This document shows, in pieces, positions 15,932 through 24,751 of a stretch of DNA of 64,000 bases; positions within the stretch are counted from its first letter, which is position 1; each line of letters opens with the position of its first letter. Below the pieces are notes generated by a model. The model made no database searches. It worked only from the letters and a program-made list of their open reading frames with translations, and was not told where the DNA came from. The position numbers and the translations under genes are program-made. The stretch lies in assembly GCF_000469545.1 (NCBI RefSeq), contig NZ_KI273061.1, positions 1 through 64,000 on the forward strand, in the 5' to 3' direction. The DNA comes from Mitsuokella sp. oral taxon 131 str. W9106 (lineage in GTDB: Bacteria; Bacillota; Negativicutes; Selenomonadales; Selenomonadaceae).

Positions 15932-16699
15932 ATGTTTTTGGAAGAACGGCAGGACATCATCCTGTCCATGCTCGCGCGCGACGGCAAGGTCAAAGTACGC
16001 GAGCTCAGCGAGAAGTTCAAGGTAACGGAAGACTGCATTCGCAAGGATCTCGGCGCACTGGAAAAGAAGGGCAAGCTCAAGCGCACCTACGGCGGCGCGG
16101 TTCGCCTGCGCGAGAACCGCCACATGGTCGAGGTCAGCAAGCATCGCCATACGGACATCGAGGCGAAGCAGCACATCGCGCGTGCGGCGACCAAGCTCAT
16201 CCACGAGAAAGACATGGTATTTCTCGACATCTCGACGAGCAACCTTGCGATTGCGGAGCTGCTCGTGACCATGGATTTCGACGTCACGGTCGTCACGAAC
16301 ATGATCGATATCCTCGTCGTGCTCTCGCGCAACCCGAAGATCCACGTCGTCTTTGCGGGCGGCAAGATCAACAAGAGCCGCGACGGCTTCTGGGGCGGCA
16401 TGACGCTCGACTTCATCTCGAAGCTCAAGCCCGACATCGCATTCGTCGGCGCGGTCGGGGTCGACGTCAAGGAGAACAGCGTCTCGACGTACGACATCGA
16501 CGACGGCATCAACAAGGCGGCGATCATCCGCCACAGCAAAAAGGCGTACGTCGTTGCCGAGGCGCGCAAGCTCAGCTCGGACGGCAACTACAACTATACG
16601 ACGCTTGACACGCTCTCCGGCCTCATCACGGACTCTGAGCCTCCGGCGGACATCCGCGCGGCGGCGGACTCCTACGGCGTGGAGATCCTTGTCCCATGA
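15932..16699 (+). CDS. DeoR/GlpR-family transcriptional regulator
   Basis: 255 residues. N-terminal DeoR HTH (ERQDIILSMLARDGKVKVRELSEKF...EDCIRKDLGALEKKGKLKRTYGGAV) and a C-terminal sugar-phosphate sensor domain (DISTSNLAIAEL, FAGGKINKSRDGF, GAVGVDVKENSVSTYD). The ATG at 15932 follows TTAGGAGGACGGAA. It overlaps the next gene by ATGA, so it is cotranslated with the LtaS-like protein, an unusual partner for a DeoR protein. Effector unknown; a phosphorylated sugar is expected from the family. Confidence 0.9.
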   Translation: MFLEERQDIILSMLARDGKVKVRELSEKFKVTEDCIRKDLGALEKKGKLKRTYGGAVRLRENRHMVEVSKHRHTDIEAKQHIARAATKLIHEKDMVFLDISTSNLAIAELLVTMDFDVTVVTNMIDILVVLSRNPKIHVVFAGGKINKSRDGFWGGMTLDFISKLKPDIAFVGAVGVDVKENSVSTYDIDDGINKAAIIRHSKKAYVVAEARKLSSDGNYNYTTLDTLSGLITDSEPPADIRAAADSYGVEILVP

Positions 16700-18711
16700 T
16701 CCACCGCCTTTCATGGGCGAATTGGGGACATTTCTATAGGGCATTTCTAAAGGGACTGAAGGTATGCGTCTTTTACCTCGCAGTCCTTTCCCTTTTCCGC
16801 CTCTTCTTTATCGCGTGGCTGCATGCGTACATGGCGCCCGGCACGGGCACTGCGGACGTCATCGCGGCGCTCCTTCGTGGCACGAGACTCAGCATGCAGA
16901 CGGCAGGCGCGCTCGCCGTCTGTTCCTTCCTGCCGTACCTCGTGCTCGCGGCGCACGCGCAGATGGCGCGGCGCGTCTTTCTCGCGATAAACGGCGTGCT
17001 GCTCGCCGTGCTTTCCGTGCTCTACGTCGCGAGCTTTCCGTTCTACCGCCAGTTCCACGCGAATTTCAATCAGATGCTCTTCACGGGCGCGCATGACGAT
17101 ATCGGTGCGCTCTTTTGGACGATGGTGTCCGAGCACGCGCTGCCCGTGCGGCTCGCGGGCGCGCTCTTGCTCGCCTGCATGCTGTGGCGCGTTCTGCGCG
17201 CACTCTTTGATTGGAACTTCTTCGAGTGCGTCTTTTCGGCGCGCAGCTTTTCGGCACCTGTCCGCTTTCTTGGCCGGATGGCGTTTCTCGTGCTGCTCTG
17301 CCTCGCGGGGCTCCTCGCCGTATTCGGCGGAAGCCTCGGCTGGGAAACTGCGGTAAATTGGGAAAACGCGGGCGTGACGCGCGACGCGTTCCTCAATGAG
17401 GCCATTCTTGACAACGCGCAGGCGATTTACCGTGCCCGTGAACTCAACCGCCGCATGCTTGCCTGCAATGGGCTCGATTTTACGGCGGACGACATCCGGC
17501 TGCTCGCTGCACGGCTCGCGCACCGAGAGCCGACGAGCGACGATCTCGACGACTATCTCATGCGTACGGCGGAGGGCGCACGGCTCGAAAAACCGCGCCA
17601 CGTCATCGTCGTGCTCTCGGAGAGCCTTGCGAACTGGCCGCTGCTCGACAAGTACAAAAACATTCCGATAGCGAGCGGCCTTCGCTCGCTCATCGCGGAA
17701 GAGGACACCGACTACTGCCCGACCTTCCTGCCGAATGGCGCGAGCACCGTATCCGCTGTCACAGGCGTCGTGACGGGCTTCGCCGATGCGAATCTCTACC
17801 TCACGACGATGCCCGAGGCGTTTGCCGCGCCGTATCCGACGGCTTCTGCGCCGCAGATGGAGCGGCTCGGCTACGAGACCAATTTTTGGTATGCAGGACC
17901 GGCGACGTGGGAGCGCATCGGCGCATTCACGCAGGCACAGGGCTTTGCGCACTTCTACAGCCGCGGCGACTTCGGCGACGTGCCGGGAAGCGTTTGGGGC
18001 TGCGAGGACGAAGTGCTCTACGAAAAGGTGCTCGCGGGGCTGACGGACGAGCCGAGCTTCAACGTTGTCCTGAATGCCTCGAACCATTCGCCCTATGACC
18101 TCGACCTTCAGGCAAAGGGATTTGACGCAGCGGCCGTGCGCGCCGCGCTTCCCGCTGAGGCGCAGAAAGACGACTGGCTCGTGAAAGAGCTCGGCCACTA
18201 CTGGTACGCCGACCGCGAGCTTACGAAATTCGTTCATGCCGTGCGCGAAAAAGATCCGACGGCGCTCCTCGTCATCGTCGGCGACCACGGCGACCGCTAC
18301 AACATCGACAAGACGCCGCTCCTGTACGAGCGCTACGGCATCCCGTTCATCGTGACGGGCGCGGGCATTCGAAAAGGCGTGCTCTCTGCTGAAAGCGCGG
18401 GCAGCCAGATCGACATCCTGCCGACGCTTTTCGAACTCATCGCGCCGAAGGGCTTCGCCTATAGCGCGATCGGCACGAGCCTTACCCAAAACACGCAGGG
18501 GGTCAACTACGGCTTTTGGATCACGCGCCATGCGATCGGCAAGGCGGACACCGCGCCGCTCGTGCCCGAAAGCCTTACAGGCGGTGAGCCGCCTGCTATC
18601 GACGATGCCGCGCTGCAGGACTACATGGATGCCGTGCGGAGCATCTCGTGGTGGCGGGCGAAGTACGGGAATATCCTGGACGACCGAATCTTAGAAGAAA
18701 AGGGGCGCTGA
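16696..18711 (+). CDS. LTA synthase/sulfatase-family membrane protein
   Basis: 671 residues: about five N-terminal transmembrane helices (to about residue 220), a linker, then an extracytoplasmic sulfatase-type domain (about 300-600). Visible motifs are HVIVVLSESLANWPLL (metal-binding Glu), PTFLPNGASTVSAVTG (likely Ser/Thr nucleophile), LNASNHSPYDLDL and VIVGDHGDRYN (metal Asp/His). In Gram-positives such proteins polymerise glycerol phosphate; diderm Firmicutes lack typical LTA, so here it may add phosphoglycerol or phosphoethanolamine to a lipid or glycan. Start overlaps deoR by 4 bp. Confidence 0.82.
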   Translation: MIHRLSWANWGHFYRAFLKGLKVCVFYLAVLSLFRLFFIAWLHAYMAPGTGTADVIAALLRGTRLSMQTAGALAVCSFLPYLVLAAHAQMARRVFLAINGVLLAVLSVLYVASFPFYRQFHANFNQMLFTGAHDDIGALFWTMVSEHALPVRLAGALLLACMLWRVLRALFDWNFFECVFSARSFSAPVRFLGRMAFLVLLCLAGLLAVFGGSLGWETAVNWENAGVTRDAFLNEAILDNAQAIYRARELNRRMLACNGLDFTADDIRLLAARLAHREPTSDDLDDYLMRTAEGARLEKPRHVIVVLSESLANWPLLDKYKNIPIASGLRSLIAEEDTDYCPTFLPNGASTVSAVTGVVTGFADANLYLTTMPEAFAAPYPTASAPQMERLGYETNFWYAGPATWERIGAFTQAQGFAHFYSRGDFGDVPGSVWGCEDEVLYEKVLAGLTDEPSFNVVLNASNHSPYDLDLQAKGFDAAAVRAALPAEAQKDDWLVKELGHYWYADRELTKFVHAVREKDPTALLVIVGDHGDRYNIDKTPLLYERYGIPFIVTGAGIRKGVLSAESAGSQIDILPTLFELIAPKGFAYSAIGTSLTQNTQGVNYGFWITRHAIGKADTAPLVPESLTGGEPPAIDDAALQDYMDAVRSISWWRAKYGNILDDRILEEKGR

Positions 18712-18712
18712 C

Positions 18713-19624
18713 ATGCTGAGCCTTACGGCGTGCAACCTGTGCCCGCGCCTCTGCGGCATTGACCGGCGTGCTGCGCGCGGCTGCTGCGGCGCAGGAGAGC
18801 GGGCGCGCGTCGCACTCGTCTCGCTCCACAAGTGGGAAGAGCCTTGCCTCATCGGCGCGGACGGGAAAGGCGCGGGCACGGTCTTTTTCTCGCACTGCAA
18901 CCTGCGCTGCTGCTACTGCCAGAACCACGAGATCTCGCACGGCGGCAAGGGCGAGACCGTCACGGACGAACGCCTTGCCGAAATTTTCTTGGAGCAGCAG
19001 GAGCGCGGCGCGGCCACGCTCGACCTCGTGACGCCCACGCACTACGCCGTGCAGATCCTCCATGCGCTCGCCATCGCAAAGGCAATGGGATTTTCTCTGC
19101 CCGTCGTCTACAATACGAGCGGATACGAGCGCACGGAGACTCTCGAAGCGCTCGCTGGGCACGTCGCTATATACCTTCCTGACCTCAAGTACGGGGATGA
19201 AAAAAGCGCCCGCGCCTACTCGCGGGCGGCGGACTACTTCAAGGTGGCAAGCCGCGCGATTTGCCGCATGGTCGAGCAGGTCGGCGCCGTCGCATTCTCT
19301 GCGGACGGACAGCTCCTGCGCGGCGTCCTCGTGCGTCACCTCGTGCTGCCCGGACACCGCCACGAGAGCATGAAGCTCCTCGATTGGCTCTATCACACGT
19401 TCGGCGATGCGGTTCAAATTGCCCTCATGAACCAGTACACCCCGCTCTACAAGGCAGGCGCGCATAAGGAAATCAACCGCCGCCTCACGACCTTCGAGTA
19501 CGAGAGCGTCGTCCGCCATGCGCAGGATCTCGGCATCACGCGCTGCTATGTGCAGGAAGGCCGCACCGCCGACGCGAAATTCGTCCCCGTCTTCGATGGG
19601 CGCGGAGTGCGCAAAAACAAATAA
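18713..19624 (+). CDS. Radical SAM protein, PflX-like (pyruvate formate-lyase-activating-enzyme related)
   Basis: 303 residues. The radical SAM cluster motif is CNLRCCYC (C-x3-C-x2-C, Cys62/66/69), followed by QNHEISHGGKG. Extra cysteines sit at the N-terminus (CNLCPRLCGIDR and CCG), typical of COG1313 proteins. These enzymes use a 4Fe-4S cluster and SAM to generate a radical; the physiological target of the PflX group is not established. It starts one base after the LtaS-like stop and is probably in the same transcript. Confidence 0.85.
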   Translation: MLSLTACNLCPRLCGIDRRAARGCCGAGERARVALVSLHKWEEPCLIGADGKGAGTVFFSHCNLRCCYCQNHEISHGGKGETVTDERLAEIFLEQQERGAATLDLVTPTHYAVQILHALAIAKAMGFSLPVVYNTSGYERTETLEALAGHVAIYLPDLKYGDEKSARAYSRAADYFKVASRAICRMVEQVGAVAFSADGQLLRGVLVRHLVLPGHRHESMKLLDWLYHTFGDAVQIALMNQYTPLYKAGAHKEINRRLTTFEYESVVRHAQDLGITRCYVQEGRTADAKFVPVFDGRGVRKNK

Positions 19625-19626
19625 AG

Positions 19627-19657
19627 GAAAAGCTCTCGCGTTTTGCGGGAGCTTTTC
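19627..19657. terminator. Terminator after the radical SAM gene
   Basis: GAAAAGCTCTCGC (19627-19639) and GCGGGAGCTTTTC (19645-19657) with a GTTTT loop. T-rich on both strands, so it can also stop minus-strand transcription from the ABC operon. Confidence 0.85.
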
Positions 19658-19663
19658 TGTCAT

Positions 19664-19852
19664 ACCTGTGTCGAGGATCATAAATCCGCCCGTGCTATTG
19701 AGCCGTGGCGCAACGCGGCCGAAGATGTTCCACTCGATGCCTTGGCTGCGGGCTAGGCCGTCCATCCCATAGTGCAGCATACGCTGAGGCACTGAGTGCC
19801 GTGAGGGCGGTGATGATCGCTGCGGTCAACTGCTTTTCCCCATGGGTGCCAT
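19664..19852 (-). pseudogene. Decayed exported-protein gene remnant
   Basis: On the minus strand an AAGGAAGG ribosome site precedes ATG at 19852, but that frame stops after eight codons. The next frame reads EKQLTAAIITALTALSASAYA, a good signal-peptide core, and the third frame reads on with MDGLARSQGIEWNIFGRV...GGFMILDTG, which looks coding. Two frameshifts would be needed to join these, so a short exported protein gene appears to have decayed here at the end of the cobalamin-controlled operon. I do not recognise the family. Confidence 0.3.
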
Positions 19853-19886
19853 TTCCTTCCTTGATTTCCCTTGCAGGCGTGCGTGC

Positions 19887-21377
19887 TCATAGCACGCGTC
19901 CTGCCTCCAGCAAATGAATCGTGTCGGCAAAGTCACGGAGCAATGCGTGCTCATGTGAGATGAGGAGCATGCCAAGTCCTCGCTCGGTGCGCAGGCGCAG
20001 GAATAGATCCAGGATCTGCGCCTGCAGGGAAATGTCGAGCATGGTCGTCGGCTCGTCTAGGAGCAGGATGCGCGGCTTTGTGAGGAGTGCCCGCGCAATT
20101 GCCGCGCGCTGAAGCTCTCCTCCTGAGAGCTCGTGCGGATAGCGCGCGAGGATGTGCTCCGTCAGCTCTGCTGCCGAAAGCGCGTCTATGACCTGCTCCC
20201 TTTTCGTTCGCCCCGCGCGCAGTAAAATGGGATGGACGGCAAAGACCTCGGCAAGGCTCATCCCGATGCTGCGGCGCGGATCAAACGCCTGTTCCGGGTT
20301 CTGTGCGACAAGCTGCACGTCTCTGTGAAAGGCGGGGGCATCGGCACGCGGAAGCGCGGCGATATCACGGCCATTCCAGCGCACGGTGCCGTCATCGGTG
20401 GGCAGGAGTCCGAGCAGGATCCGTACGAGCGTGCTCTTTCCTGCGCCGCTTTGCCCTTCGAGCCCAACCGCACGTCCTGTGTCGACCGTCAGGCTGCAGT
20501 CCGTGAGCACGCGCATCTGCGCGCCGCTCCTACGGTCGCGCATGTATTTTGTCACGCCCTCTGCTGCAAGGACAGCGTGATCTTTTGGCGGCACGGGATC
20601 CACTCGGCGTACCTCCCGCTTGGCGGTGTGGGCGGATTCTTCCACTTGGGCATTCACCGCTTCATCTGCCCGCCCTTGTGTGACGATCTGCCCCGCCTGC
20701 AGGACGACGACGCGGTCCGCCAAACGCCGCGCAAGCGGGAGGTCGTGCGTGATGAGGAGAAAGGAGCCGCCTGCGCGTGCGGCGAGGCAGGACAGCTCCT
20801 CTGCGACCATCTGCCATACGGCTGGATCGAGCCCTTTCGTCGGTTCATCGGCAAGGATCCATGACGGTTCGCCCGCATCCGCCATCGCACAGAGCACGCG
20901 CTGCAGCATGCCACCAGACAGTTCGTGGGGATAGGCGTGCAGGATGCGCTGCGGATCGTCGAACCCGAACCGTTCGAGAAGGGATATATATGCTGCCGCA
21001 TCCCATGGCGGGCGCCCTGCACCGCGCCGCACGTCCGCTAATTGCCGCCCGATCCGATGCACGGGGCTGAGTGCGGCGCGCGGCAACTGCGGCACGATGC
21101 CCCACTGTTTGCCCCAGTACTGCGTACGCAGGATCGCTTGCGGGCAGGCAAGCACATCCATGCCCGCAAATCGGATGCTGCCGCTCGCCTGTGCGCCTGC
21201 AGGCAGTGCGCCGTAGAGTGCCTGTCCGAGCGTTGACTTCCCGCTGCCGCTCTCCCCGATGATCGCCGTGACTTCGCCCGCGGGAAAGGTCGCGCTCACG
21301 CCGTTGAGCGCCCGCACTCCGTTCGGGTAGCAGACCGTGAGATCGTGCACGGCAAATCCGTTTTCCTGTGCCGTCAT
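19887..21377 (-). CDS. Fused double ATP-binding protein of a peptide/nickel-type ABC transporter (DppD-DppF-like)
   Basis: 496 residues with two complete ABC domains. Domain one (about 1-235) has GESGSGKST, the LSGGMLQRV signature and WILADEPTKGLD; domain two (about 265-495) has GQSGAGKST, LSGGELQRAAIARAL and ILLLDEPTTMLD. Each subunit of the Opp/Dpp/Nik family is usually a separate gene; here both are one chain. The ATG overlaps the upstream permease stop (ATGA). The stop codon lies in a GCGTGC/GCACGC hairpin. Energises import by the two permeases upstream in the operon. Confidence 0.92.
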   Translation of the reverse strand: MTAQENGFAVHDLTVCYPNGVRALNGVSATFPAGEVTAIIGESGSGKSTLGQALYGALPAGAQASGSIRFAGMDVLACPQAILRTQYWGKQWGIVPQLPRAALSPVHRIGRQLADVRRGAGRPPWDAAAYISLLERFGFDDPQRILHAYPHELSGGMLQRVLCAMADAGEPSWILADEPTKGLDPAVWQMVAEELSCLAARAGGSFLLITHDLPLARRLADRVVVLQAGQIVTQGRADEAVNAQVEESAHTAKREVRRVDPVPPKDHAVLAAEGVTKYMRDRRSGAQMRVLTDCSLTVDTGRAVGLEGQSGAGKSTLVRILLGLLPTDDGTVRWNGRDIAALPRADAPAFHRDVQLVAQNPEQAFDPRRSIGMSLAEVFAVHPILLRAGRTKREQVIDALSAAELTEHILARYPHELSGGELQRAAIARALLTKPRILLLDEPTTMLDISLQAQILDLFLRLRTERGLGMLLISHEHALLRDFADTIHLLEAGRVL

Positions 21378-22186
21378 CCGCGTACCTCCTGCCGAACGTC
21401 GAGACGCCGATGCAGCATCTGTCCGACTAAGTTGAGCGAGCTCACGAGCAGGATGATCGCCGCTCCTGGGACGATGATGAGATGCGGCGCCTGCCGATAG
21501 TAGAGCATGGCATCGCTGATCATCGTGCTCCAGTCTGGCGTCGGCGGCTGGACGCCGAGTCCGAGGAAGCTGAGTCCTGCGACTGCAAGCACGCCGCGTC
21601 CGAGCCGCAGCGTGCCGAGCACGAGGAGGGTTCCGCCGAGTGCGGGCAGAAGATGGAAGAGGATGATGCGCCCATCACTGCAGCCGAGGACGCGAAGCTG
21701 CTCGACGTACGGCTCTGCTGCGCGCTGCATCACCTCTGCGCGCACGATGCGCGAAAAACCTGCCCACGAACCCGCCACGAGTGCGAGCAGGAGCCCCGTG
21801 ACGCCGGGACCGACGAATCCCGCCACTGCTACCATGAAACTGATGCCCGGAATTCCTTGAAAGATATTGGTCAGCGTTGTGAGTGCGGCATCCGTCCGGC
21901 CGCCGAAATAGCCTGCAAGCATCCCTACGAGCGTACCAATGCCGAGCGCGAGCAGCGTCGAGACGAGGGAGAGAAGGAGCGCACTGCGCCCGCCGTAGAG
22001 CATGCGGCTGAGCAGGTCGCGTCCGAGTGCGTCCGTTCCGAGGAGGTGCGCCATGGAGGGGGGCTGCAGACGGATCGCCATATTTGGTTCGAACGGATTC
22101 ATCGGGGCGAGCTGCGGGGCGAAGATCCCCGACAGCACGATTCCCGCCAGCACGAGGAGAGCGGCATAGCCCGTCATTCGATCCAT
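21374..22186 (-). CDS. ABC transporter permease (DppC/NikC-like)
   Basis: 270 residues, about six transmembrane segments. The N-terminal LAPMNPFEPN...LLGTDALGRDLLSRMLYGGR motif is diagnostic for the DppC/NikC family, and the EAA-like loop is FSRIVRAEVMQ. Overlaps the upstream permease by one base and the downstream ATPase by four. Inner-membrane half of an importer with the DppB-like protein. Confidence 0.92.
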   Translation of the reverse strand: MDRMTGYAALLVLAGIVLSGIFAPQLAPMNPFEPNMAIRLQPPSMAHLLGTDALGRDLLSRMLYGGRSALLLSLVSTLLALGIGTLVGMLAGYFGGRTDAALTTLTNIFQGIPGISFMVAVAGFVGPGVTGLLLALVAGSWAGFSRIVRAEVMQRAAEPYVEQLRVLGCSDGRIILFHLLPALGGTLLVLGTLRLGRGVLAVAGLSFLGLGVQPPTPDWSTMISDAMLYYRQAPHLIIVPGAAIILLVSSLNLVGQMLHRRLDVRQEVRG

Positions 22187-23139
22187 CAGCGCTCACCTCC
22201 TAGGGCAATGCGCGGATCCATGCGTGCCAGCACGAGATCCACTGCGAGCGTCACCAAAACGTAGATGCCGCCCAAGAAGAGCACGTAACCCTGCAGCAGC
22301 GGATAGTCCCGATAGTGAATCGCCTCGAGCGCAAGCGATCCGATTCCCGGAAGGGCAAAGACCGTTTCTACAATGATCGCTCCGCCGAGCACTGCCGCTG
22401 CGAAATTGCCGAGCATGGCCGTCACGGGCACGAGCGCGTTGGGCAGCGCATAGGAGAGGAGCACGCGCGTTTCGGAAAGCCCGCGCAGGCGTGCCGTCTG
22501 GGCATAGAGCGAGGAAAGCGCCTCGCGCAGATGCGCATCGAGGAGCTGTGCTGTCATCGCGAGTGTCACAAGGGCGAGCGCGAGTGAGGGCAGGAGATAG
22601 CCCGCCGCTGACTCCACCCCGTTGGTCGGCAGGACATGCAGCCAGACGCCAAAGACGAGGATGAGAAGGATCGCCGTCAGGAAGGACGGCACTGCGAGCA
22701 TGACCTGTGCCATCCCGCGAAGCAGCATCGCTGCCGTCCCGCGAAGCCGCACCATCAAGAGACCGAGACCGATGCCGCCAGCCATCGCCCAAAGGAGCGC
22801 CGCTCCCGCAAGGGCCGCCGTCACGGGCAGGCGATCCAAAAGAGCGGTAAAGACCGGAATTCCCAAATGGTAGGACATTCCGCCGTCACCATGCAGGAGA
22901 CGCCAAAGCCAAAGCCCATACTGCACGTAGGGCGGTGCATCGAGTCCGAGATAGCTGCGCAGCGCGGCGACCTCCGCATCGGACGGCATCCCCGTCCCTG
23001 CGCCCTCGAGCAGGATCTCCGCTGGATCGCCCGGCGAGAGCTGGGCAAGGATAAAGGCGAGCAGGCTGATGCCGAAGAGCACGGGCAGCGCACCGAGAAG
23101 CCGCCATGCAATGTATCGCTGCCATGCATTCATCGCCAA
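22186..23139 (-). CDS. ABC transporter permease (DppB/NikB-like)
   Basis: 317 residues with six predicted membrane segments. RYIAWRLLGALPVLFGISLLAF and LSPGDPAEILL at the N-terminus, and SYALPNALVPVTAMLGNF with GAIIVETVFALPGIGSLALEAI near the C-terminus are DppB/NikB hallmarks. Its start overlaps the end of the binding-protein gene by 10 bp. Forms the translocation pore with the DppC-like subunit. Confidence 0.92.
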   Translation of the reverse strand: MAMNAWQRYIAWRLLGALPVLFGISLLAFILAQLSPGDPAEILLEGAGTGMPSDAEVAALRSYLGLDAPPYVQYGLWLWRLLHGDGGMSYHLGIPVFTALLDRLPVTAALAGAALLWAMAGGIGLGLLMVRLRGTAAMLLRGMAQVMLAVPSFLTAILLILVFGVWLHVLPTNGVESAAGYLLPSLALALVTLAMTAQLLDAHLREALSSLYAQTARLRGLSETRVLLSYALPNALVPVTAMLGNFAAAVLGGAIIVETVFALPGIGSLALEAIHYRDYPLLQGYVLFLGGIYVLVTLAVDLVLARMDPRIALGGER

Positions 23140-24680
23140 TTTACCTCCCGCAGGGACACGCCATAGCGCAGGGCACGATAGCCCGTCAGGCGCGCCTTGT
23201 TATAGACTGCAATGGTTTCATCGTAGTAGAGCGGAACCAGCGGCTGCTCTGCCACGCTGATCGCTTGGATCCGATCAAACATCGCGCGTCGCTTTCCCTC
23301 ATCGGGCTCGGTGTTCAACGCTGCCAGCAGAGTATCGATCTCGGGGTTGTCATAGCCGAGGGATAGAGCCTTGTTACGCGTTCCGTTTGGCGAGAAAAAA
23401 CCGTTGAACACGTATAGGGGATCGCCGCTCGGCAGTCCCTGCTGCGAGCGCGCCATATCATAGTCCCCGCGCCGCATTACCGCCGTCATCATGGGCGACT
23501 CAAGTGCCTCAATGCGCACATCGAGTCCGAGATCCGCGAGCCAGTAGGCGATCAGCTCCGCCTCGCCCTTGGCGATCGGATCCGCGCCGTTCACGCAGTA
23601 GACGACCTTTTGCCGCCTATCGCCGAGCACTTCGTGCGCGAGCCGCTTTGCTTCCGTGGCATCCTGTTCTATAGGAAACGCCTTGTAAAAAGGGCTTGCT
23701 ATGCTCAAGAGGTTCATTGTCGGTGTCGCGTAGCCGAGATAGAGCGCGTCCACGAGCAGGCGGCGGTTGATCAGGAGACTCACCGCGCGGCGCATCCGCA
23801 CATCGTCAAATGGATGGCGCGTCCCATTCATCGCGAGATAACGCACCATGATGGAGCGGCTCGTCGAGACGGCGAACCGTTCATCCTGCGCCAGCTCGTC
23901 GGCGAGCACGGGCGGCATCGCATTGAGATCCAAGACGCCCATGATCTCCTCCGCCTTGAGCGCAGCGAAGCGTACCTCTGGACTCGGGATGCTGCGCACC
24001 ATGATGCGGCGCGCGCGCGCCTTCTCGCCGTAGTAGTTTTCATTGCGTTCGAGGAGGACATAGCGGTCCTTCACGTTCTCCACGATGCGAAATGGACCCG
24101 TCCCGACCGCAACGCCTGAGAAATTGCCGTCATCCGCAAGACAGGAGGGGGCATAGACCGGGCTGCCGAAATTCATCATATTATAGAGTTGGTTGATGTT
24201 CGGTTGGGAGAACGTCATGCGCACCGTCAGCTCATCGAGTGCCTCCACGTGCACGAGATTTGGATAGTAAGTCTTGCGGCTGCGCGCATAGAATGCCGTA
24301 CTGCGCGGCTCTTTTGCCATCCAGTCCAAATTCGTGACGACAGCCTGCGCCGTAAGGGGCGTGCCGTCGTGGAAGCGGACTCCCGCGCGCAGGTGAAACA
24401 CCCAGACGCGTCCTCCCTCCAGCATCTCCCATGAGGTCGCGAGGCATGGCGCGGGCTCGCCCGTCTCCTCGTCCGCCGTGATGAGCGGTTCCCAGACATC
24501 GAGGATCCTGCTGCAGTAGTAGCCGTCATTTTCGCCTGGCGCAAGCTGGCGGTAGGCGGCGAGCACGATGGTATCCCCGTCTGTCGCAGCATGCTCGGAT
24601 TCCCCCTGCTCTGCCCTTTGCCCGCAGCCTGCGACGGCGGTCAGGAGTATGAGCAGGAACAGGGCACGCAAAAATCGCAT
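23130..24680 (-). CDS. ABC transporter substrate-binding lipoprotein (SBP family 5)
   Basis: 516 residues. A lipoprotein signal (FLLILLTAVAGC) is lipidated at the Cys near residue 19. The family-5 solute-binding fold is shown by LATSWEMLEGGRVWVFHLRAGVRFHDGTPLTAQAVVTNLDW and the later VAVGTGPFRI and RRAVSLLINRRLLVDALYLG. Family 5 binds peptides, nickel chelates, haem and similar ligands. In this operon, behind a cobalamin riboswitch and a TonB receptor, a cobalt chelate or corrinoid is the likelier ligand. ATG at 24680 is chosen over 24710 because it begins the signal peptide after GGGGGATG. Confidence 0.9.
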   Translation of the reverse strand: MRFLRALFLLILLTAVAGCGQRAEQGESEHAATDGDTIVLAAYRQLAPGENDGYYCSRILDVWEPLITADEETGEPAPCLATSWEMLEGGRVWVFHLRAGVRFHDGTPLTAQAVVTNLDWMAKEPRSTAFYARSRKTYYPNLVHVEALDELTVRMTFSQPNINQLYNMMNFGSPVYAPSCLADDGNFSGVAVGTGPFRIVENVKDRYVLLERNENYYGEKARARRIMVRSIPSPEVRFAALKAEEIMGVLDLNAMPPVLADELAQDERFAVSTSRSIMVRYLAMNGTRHPFDDVRMRRAVSLLINRRLLVDALYLGYATPTMNLLSIASPFYKAFPIEQDATEAKRLAHEVLGDRRQKVVYCVNGADPIAKGEAELIAYWLADLGLDVRIEALESPMMTAVMRRGDYDMARSQQGLPSGDPLYVFNGFFSPNGTRNKALSLGYDNPEIDTLLAALNTEPDEGKRRAMFDRIQAISVAEQPLVPLYYDETIAVYNKARLTGYRALRYGVSLREVNWR

Positions 24681-24751
24681 AGGACATCCATCCCCCTTTT
24701 GGAGCGACAAAAAGGGCAGGAAAAACGTCTGCCCTCCCTGCTTTTCTTCCT

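Noticed and set aside
16696-18711. Calling this gene ltaS and inferring lipoteichoic acid synthesis
   Set aside because: The organism appears to be a diderm; the domain order alone does not prove the polymerase activity.
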